NCBI GenBank assembly: GCA_945882315.1
Contig: CAMCWB010000014.1
Location: forward strand, 1-62,988
Direction: 5' to 3'
DNA from: Bauldia litoralis
GTDB lineage: Bacteria; Pseudomonadota; Alphaproteobacteria; Rhizobiales; Kaistiaceae
Length of the DNA: 62,988 nucleotides
This document shows positions 59,130 through 62,988 of this stretch, piece after piece (position 1 is the stretch's first letter; each line of letters begins with the position of its first letter). Made by a program: the position numbers and the translations under genes. Under the pieces are notes generated by a model. The model made no database searches, was not told the DNA's origin, and saw only the letters and a list, made by a program, of their open reading frames with translations.

Positions 59130-59834
59130 CTACTCCGTGCCGACGGCGTATCGGGCAACACGTTCCTGCGGGCTTTTGAAGAGCCACGTCGCGAGGAGGA
59201 GGGCCGCAACGGCTCCAGCCAACTGTGCGGCGATAAAGGCAGTCAGGCCTTCGGGCGCGATGCCGGCGAAGGTGTCCGAGAGAGCGCGCGCTCCGGTGAC
59301 CGCTGGATTGGCGAAAGACGTAGATGCGGTGAACCAGTAAGCGGCGGTGATGTACAGGCCCACGGCGAATGGCAGGGACGCCTCCGCCCGCCGGAGGCAA
59401 CCGAGAATGGTGACCAGCAGTCCGAAGGTCGCAACGAACTCCGAGAACCACTGCCCGGGCCCGGCCCGCATGGTCGTCGAGACCTGCCAGAGCGGAAGGT
59501 CGAACATGAAATGCGCCGCCCAGACGCCGAGCAGGGCGCCCGTGAATTGGACCAGGGCGTATCGAGCGAAGAGCGACCAAGTCAGGTCCCCGCGAAGCGC
59601 GAAGGCCAGGCTCACGGCCGGATTGAAGTGAGCGCCCGAAACTGGCCCGAAGACCACGATGAGCACGACCAGGATCGCGCCGGTCGGAATGGTATTGCCG
59701 AGAAGCGCGATGGCGGCATTTCCACCGGCCAGGCGCTCCGCCATGATTCCGGAACCGACCACGGTGGCGAGCAGAAAGGCGGTGCCAAGGCCCTCCGCCA
59801 GAAGCCGGCGAGGCGTGGAGATCTCGGGCATCAA
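59130..59834 (-). CDS. aqpS: Aquaglyceroporin AqpS (arsenite channel)
   Basis: 234 residues with six helices and two NPA boxes (HFNPAVS at 71-73, FANPAVTGAR at 176-178), the MIP-family selectivity layout. In Sinorhizobium meliloti aqpS replaces an arsenite pump: arsenate is reduced by ArsC and the As(OH)3 leaves passively through this channel. The neighbouring arsC, arsH and arsR match that operon order. Confidence 0.93.
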   Translation of the reverse strand: MMPEISTPRRLLAEGLGTAFLLATVVGSGIMAERLAGGNAAIALLGNTIPTGAILVVLIVVFGPVSGAHFNPAVSLAFALRGDLTWSLFARYALVQFTGALLGVWAAHFMFDLPLWQVSTTMRAGPGQWFSEFVATFGLLVTILGCLRRAEASLPFAVGLYITAAYWFTASTSFANPAVTGARALSDTFAGIAPEGLTAFIAAQLAGAVAALLLATWLFKSPQERVARYAVGTE

Positions 59835-59867
59835 ATCACCAAAGCCGTCATGATATCGAAAGGGAAT

Positions 59868-60395
59868 TCATGAGGGCTCCACGCGCTTACGGGTGGCACC
59901 CTCGGCGCGGCCGATTTCCTTCAGCCGCCGGTCAAGAGTGAGCCGGTCCAGCGACGAGATCGGCAAGCTGAGAAATAACGAGACCCGGTTCTTGAGATAT
60001 TTGAACGCCTGCACGAATGCGCGTTCCTTCTCGAGGTCAGTCCCGATGACGGCAGCGGGGTCTTCGACACCCCAATGCGCCGTCATTGGTTGACCCGGCC
60101 AGACCGGGCAAGCTTCGCCCGCCGCGTCATCACAGACCGTAAAAACGAAATCCATGGCAGGCGACCCCGGCACCGCGAAGACATCCCAGGCTTTGGATGA
60201 GAAGCCCGCAGACGGGTAGTCGAAGCCCTTCAGCACCTGGAGAGCAAACGGGTTCACCGCTCCCTTGGGATGGCTGCCGGCAGAGAACGCGTTGAAGCGT
60301 CCCTCGCCGTCCTTCTGGAGAATGCTCTCGGCGAGAATCGACCGTGCCGAATTTCCGGTGCAGAGGAACAGGACGTTAAAGACCGGGTCAGGCAC
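59868..60395 (-). CDS. arsC: Arsenate reductase (LMW-phosphatase-like ArsC)
   Basis: 175 residues from a GTG at 60395 that overlaps the arsR stop. The phosphatase-like loop CTGNSARS (Cys12 to Arg18) binds arsenate, and two further cysteines in VCDDAAGEAC (Cys88, Cys96) form the disulfide relay of this class. It reduces arsenate to arsenite. The C-terminal extension (about 140-175) is longer than in S. aureus ArsC but common in alphaproteobacteria. Confidence 0.93.
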   Translation of the reverse strand: MPDPVFNVLFLCTGNSARSILAESILQKDGEGRFNAFSAGSHPKGAVNPFALQVLKGFDYPSAGFSSKAWDVFAVPGSPAMDFVFTVCDDAAGEACPVWPGQPMTAHWGVEDPAAVIGTDLEKERAFVQAFKYLKNRVSLFLSLPISSLDRLTLDRRLKEIGRAEGATRKRVEPS

Positions 60396-60780
60396 AGGAC
60401 GTCTCCGTCTCACAGACACACGCGGCGAGATCAGGTGCCAGGAGCGGGGCGCAGACATCCGGCCGGCCTTGGCAGCAATCGCGCATCAGGAAAGAAACCA
60501 GGGAGCGAAACCCCTCGATGTCGGCCCGATAGAGCATCGACCGGCTCTCGCGGGTCACCGTAATGAGACCGGCACGCGTCAGAGCCGCGAGGTGCGTGGA
60601 CATGGTGTTGTGGGGAATGGCGCAGAGTTTTGCCGCGTCACCGGAGGGCACTGCCTCGGGGTGGATTCGCACGAGGTGCTTGAAGATCCGCAGCCGTGTA
60701 GGCTGGGCCAGTGCCGTAAGGGCAGCGATCGCTTCTACTTCGTCCATTCCGCCAGGATCTATTTCCATCTTTCGAGACAT
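60388..60780 (-). CDS. arsR: Arsenic-responsive repressor ArsR
   Basis: 130 residues of the ArsR/SmtB winged helix (ALAQPTRLRIFKHLVR, CAIPHNTMSTHLAALTRAGL, SMLYRADIEGFRSL). As(III)-type cysteines sit at the C-terminal side (Cys102, Cys103, Cys110 in RDCCQGRPDVC) rather than in the DNA helix, as in other proteobacterial variants. It is the first gene of the ars operon and is divergent from a second ArsR-fold gene across 140 bases, which should contain its operator. Confidence 0.92.
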   Translation of the reverse strand: MSRKMEIDPGGMDEVEAIAALTALAQPTRLRIFKHLVRIHPEAVPSGDAAKLCAIPHNTMSTHLAALTRAGLITVTRESRSMLYRADIEGFRSLVSFLMRDCCQGRPDVCAPLLAPDLAACVCETETSCA

Positions 60781-60920
60781 ATCGACATAATATGACGGTG
60801 GAGTGACGGCAGCAAGGTCTGTCTGCTCTCGATGTCGTTACGTCTCGACCCCTATCGCTTGACGCACGCATAGCTCGGCGGTTATACATCCGATCAATAG
60901 CCAGCAGGTTATCGATCCCG

Positions 60921-61244
60921 ATGCCGACTACGCACGATATGCTCTTCCGAACGCTCGCCGATCCGACCCGGCGGGCTCTTTTCGAGCGGCTGTGCCACGA
61001 AGGGGAGCAGACGGTCGGGGCGCTGACGGCGCAGTCCGGGGTCTCGCAGCCGGCCGTCTCGAAGCATCTCGGAATCCTGAAGCAGGCCGGGCTGGTGCGC
61101 GACCGTCCCGATGGTCGCCTGACGCATTACCGCGCGGAGATCGGCGCGCTCGCCCCGCTTATCGACTGGACGGGCCGGATGGCCGGATTCTGGGAAGCCC
61201 GGTTCGACGACCTCGAAGATCTGCTCAAGAGGATGGACCAATGA
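60921..61244 (+). CDS. ArsR-family HTH regulator paired with an SRPBCC protein
   Basis: 107 residues (LFRTLADPTRRALFERLCHEG split at the first helix, SQPAVSKHLGILKQAGLVRD, RLTHYRAEIGALAPLIDW). It lacks a metal-binding cysteine cluster. This class is generally co-encoded with an AHSA1/SRPBCC ligand-binding protein, as here (ATGA overlap). It is likely an autoregulator unrelated to arsenic despite its position. Confidence 0.9.
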   Translation: MPTTHDMLFRTLADPTRRALFERLCHEGEQTVGALTAQSGVSQPAVSKHLGILKQAGLVRDRPDGRLTHYRAEIGALAPLIDWTGRMAGFWEARFDDLEDLLKRMDQ

Positions 61245-61709
61245 GCAAGCCCGCGAGCGAAACGCGTTCCGTTATTGTCGAACGGCACATCCCTTTTCCG
61301 CCGGAGAAGCTCTGGCGCGCGCTGACGCAACCACATCTGATCGAGGCGTGGCTGATGAAGAACGACTTCAAGCCGGTCGTCGGCCACAGTTTCAATCTGA
61401 GCGGCGAGTGGGGCGGCGTGCTCGACTGCGAAGTCCTCGCCGTCGAGCCGAACAGGGCCCTGTCCTACACCTGGAATTTTACGCATGAGGATGCCGCCTT
61501 CGATCTGAAGAGCGTCGTGACCTTCACGCTTACGCCGACGAGCACGGGCACCCATCTGCGCAATGGAGCAGTCGGGTTTCCGGCCGGACCAGAAGCAGGC
61601 CTATGGCGGCGCCAACGCCGGCTGGCAGCAGTTTCTTGCAAAGCTGGAGCAGGTTTTGGCGGGGATCGATTTAGGCCGCCGGTACAATTCAAAGCCCGGG
61701 CACTGCTGA
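61241..61709 (+). pseudogene. AHSA1/SRPBCC-domain protein with a frameshift
   Basis: The N-terminal frame (VERHIPFPPEKLWRALTQPH, IEAWLMKNDFKPVVGHSFNL, CEVLAVEPNRALSYTW) is a normal START/Bet v1-like domain up to THLR. There the downstream family text MEQSGFRPDQKQAYGGANAG, then WQQFLAKLEQVL, appears in a different frame. One surplus A at 61562-61563 accounts for it; removing it gives an intact gene ending near 61709. Unrepaired, the first frame runs to 61741 with unrelated residues. It may be a recent mutation or a base-calling error. Confidence 0.78.
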
Positions 61710-61747
61710 TAGAGTTGGATGGCTCGAAAATCTGCGAGTAAACACGA

Positions 61748-62257
61748 ATGGCGAGAAAGACAACCGAGACGCCGGCAAGGGCGGCGAAAAAGACCGCCGC
61801 CAAGCCGGCCGCTGCCAAGCCCGCCAAATCGCGGAAGGCGGTGGTCGACACGGCGGCGAAGCCGGCACTCCTCTCCGGCGGCAATCCCCAGATCGCCAAA
61901 GGCTATGGCGACGCCCCCGTGCAGGCCTACATCGCCGCGATGCCGGGCTGGAAAAGTGAGACGGGCCGCCGCCTCGACGCGCTCATCGAGCGCACCGTCC
62001 CCGGCGTGCGCAAGGCGGTCAAATGGAACTCGCCGCTCTACGGGGTCGAGGACCATGTCTGGTTTCTCGGCGTCCATGTCTTCGCGAACTACATCAAAAT
62101 AGCCTTCTTCCGCGGCGCGTCGCTGCGTCCCGTCCCGCCGGGAAAGTCCAAGCAGAAGGACGTGCGCTATCTCGACATCCGCGAGGGCGATTTCGACGAA
62201 GCGCAGTTCGCCGCCTGGGTGAAGCAGGCCAGCCAGTTGCCCGGCGAAAAAATGTGA
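61748..62257 (+). CDS. DUF1801 protein with a lysine/alanine-rich N-terminal tail
   Basis: 169 residues. The first 40 are Lys/Ala/Pro rich (a histone-H1-like tail). The DUF1801 (YdhG-like) domain follows: VQAYIAAMPGWKSETGRRLD, ALIERTVPGVRKAVKWNSPL, YGVEDHVWFLGVHVFANYIK, DVRYLDIREGDFDEAQFAAW. The function of DUF1801 is unknown; it often accompanies ArsR-SRPBCC pairs. It is tandem with a second member downstream. Confidence 0.88.
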   Translation: MARKTTETPARAAKKTAAKPAAAKPAKSRKAVVDTAAKPALLSGGNPQIAKGYGDAPVQAYIAAMPGWKSETGRRLDALIERTVPGVRKAVKWNSPLYGVEDHVWFLGVHVFANYIKIAFFRGASLRPVPPGKSKQKDVRYLDIREGDFDEAQFAAWVKQASQLPGEKM

Positions 62258-62299
62258 ATGGCCGGTCGAGGTGAAAGTGAGGGGCGAGGGAGAACGATC

Positions 62300-62719
62300 A
62301 TGAAGAAGGCGAGGGCGGCCGTGACGGCGAAAAAAAGCGCCCCGAAAAGTGGAGAAGCCGGCGATCCCTCCCGGCTGATCGATGCGCGGATCAAGGAGCT
62401 CGGCGACTGGCGGGGCAAGAGGCTCGCCCATGTCCGCGGACTCATCAAGCAGGCCGACCCGGAGGTGGTCGAGGAGTGGAAGTGGCGAGGGGTGCCGGTG
62501 TGGTCCCATGCCGGGATCATCTGCACCGGCGAGACCTATAAAACCGTCGTGAAGCTGACCTTCGCCAAGGGCGCGTCGTTGGAGGATCCTTCGGGCTTGT
62601 TCAACTCCAGCCTCGAAGGCAACACCAGGCGCGCCATCGATCTCCATGAGAGCGATGAAATTGACGAGGGTGCCTTCAACCGGCATCCGCCGGATGACCG
62701 GCTCTTCGGCCATGATTGA
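62300..62719 (+). CDS. DUF1801 protein, second copy
   Basis: 139 residues from ATG 62300, preceded by GAGGGAGAA. The domain text is LIDARIKELGDWRGKRLAHV, RGLIKQADPEVVEEWKWRGV, PVWSHAGIICTGETYKTVVK, SSLEGNTRRAIDLHESDEID. The last dozen residues differ from the usual helical end, so the extreme C-terminus may be altered. It is paralogous to the gene just upstream. Confidence 0.86.
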   Translation: MKKARAAVTAKKSAPKSGEAGDPSRLIDARIKELGDWRGKRLAHVRGLIKQADPEVVEEWKWRGVPVWSHAGIICTGETYKTVVKLTFAKGASLEDPSGLFNSSLEGNTRRAIDLHESDEIDEGAFNRHPPDDRLFGHD

Positions 62720-62880
62720 CACCAGGGACGGGCAGTCGCAAGCCCGCCCCCCTCCGTGAGCGATCAGATGCCCCGGCGGCCGGTAAATTCGGCGCGTCGG
62801 GTCGCGGAAGCTCCGATATTGTCCTCATCAAGACGCACCTCTCCCTTGGTTCTCGTTGGTACGCATAACAACCGGACCGC

Positions 62881-62988
62881 TCACGCCGGCGCTGGAGGTG
62901 GCTGCGGCCGGAGTTCCGCGATCAGTCGCAGAATCTCGGCGAACAGGCCCCTCGTCACGGCGACCTCGGCCATCTGGAAAGCGACATA
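62881..62988 (-). CDS. Unrecognised C-terminal fragment running off the window end
   Basis: An open frame enters from the right edge and ends at 62881 after 35 residues (FQMAEVAVTRGLFAEILRLI, then AELRPQPPPAPA). It is helical with a proline tail, which reminds me of transposase ends, but I cannot assign a family. The gap 62720-62880 holds nothing recognised. Confidence 0.35.
   Translation of the reverse strand, partial: YVAFQMAEVAVTRGLFAEILRLIAELRPQPPPAPA

Overview
The window is GC-rich chromosomal DNA from an alphaproteobacterium, most likely Hyphomicrobiales (Rhizobiales). The evidence is the tsaD-gpsA / hemC-hemD-mitofilin-hemY block, an Omp2-like porin with a paired-cysteine N-terminus, an arsR-arsC-aqpS-arsH arsenic operon of the Sinorhizobium type, PhyR/EcfG-type promoter motifs (GGAAC-N16-CGTT) and a GAAC-N7-GAAC SOS box. 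No ribosomal RNA or CRISPR array is present. There is one intact tRNA, tRNA-Thr(CGT).

Layout. 1-7.6 kb: an IS110-type transposase tail, then gpsA and tsaD on the minus strand, a SnoaL-like protein, and the haem genes hemC-hemD-mitofilin-hemY ending at tRNA-Thr. 7.6-11.7 kb: a small decayed genomic island integrated at the tRNA-Thr 3' end, carrying a putative glycosyltransferase, three sulfotransferase-like genes (one frameshifted), a broken tyrosine integrase and an IS630 fragment, and closed by a diverged 44-bp copy of the tRNA 3' half. 12.2-17.4 kb: porin, DUF4112, an alpha/beta hydrolase, a fumarylacetoacetase-fold hydrolase, a flavodoxin-like protein, a YciE-type ferritin-like protein and DUF6894. 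17.5-22.7 kb: a Crp/Fnr gene that has lost its HTH half, directly followed by an SOS-box-preceded operon (radical SAM COG4277, DUF4130 partner, UdgX) whose last gene is translationally coupled to a string of unknown genes. 23.3-36.2 kb: transporters, a secreted beta-propeller phytase, an orphan molybdenum hydroxylase large subunit, a trypsin-like protease, a luciferase-like monooxygenase and an acyl-CoA gene group (Zn-ribbon/OB-fold, Cys-less thiolase, class III CoA-transferase), separated by several families of palindromic intergenic repeats.

36.5-53.1 kb is unusually rich in cyclic-nucleotide signalling. It holds a CHASE2 adenylate cyclase, two stand-alone cNMP-binding proteins, a glutaminase-STAS-cNMP fusion divergent from the cyclase, and a two-gene split phosphotransferase resembling rifampin phosphotransferase in which a cNMP domain is fused to the ATP-grasp half. 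The same stretch has an EcfG-promoter-preceded stress pair (DUF4142 and a GsiB/17M-like protein), a PHB-depolymerase-like esterase, a HisKA_2 sensor kinase and a YqjI-like His-rich PadR regulator facing a nearly perfect 24-bp inverted repeat. 53-63 kb: a DMT exporter, a secreted collagen-like protein, exonuclease III, small stress-type proteins, the ars operon, and an ArsR-SRPBCC-DUF1801 group with a frameshift in the SRPBCC gene.

Best candidates for an undescribed system: (1) the cNMP-gated split dikinase (49132-52037) with its neighbouring cyclase and cNMP proteins, and (2) the SOS-linked radical SAM/DUF4130/UdgX operon with its coupled unknown paralogues (18006-22705). All functional statements come from reading motifs by eye. 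No database search was run.
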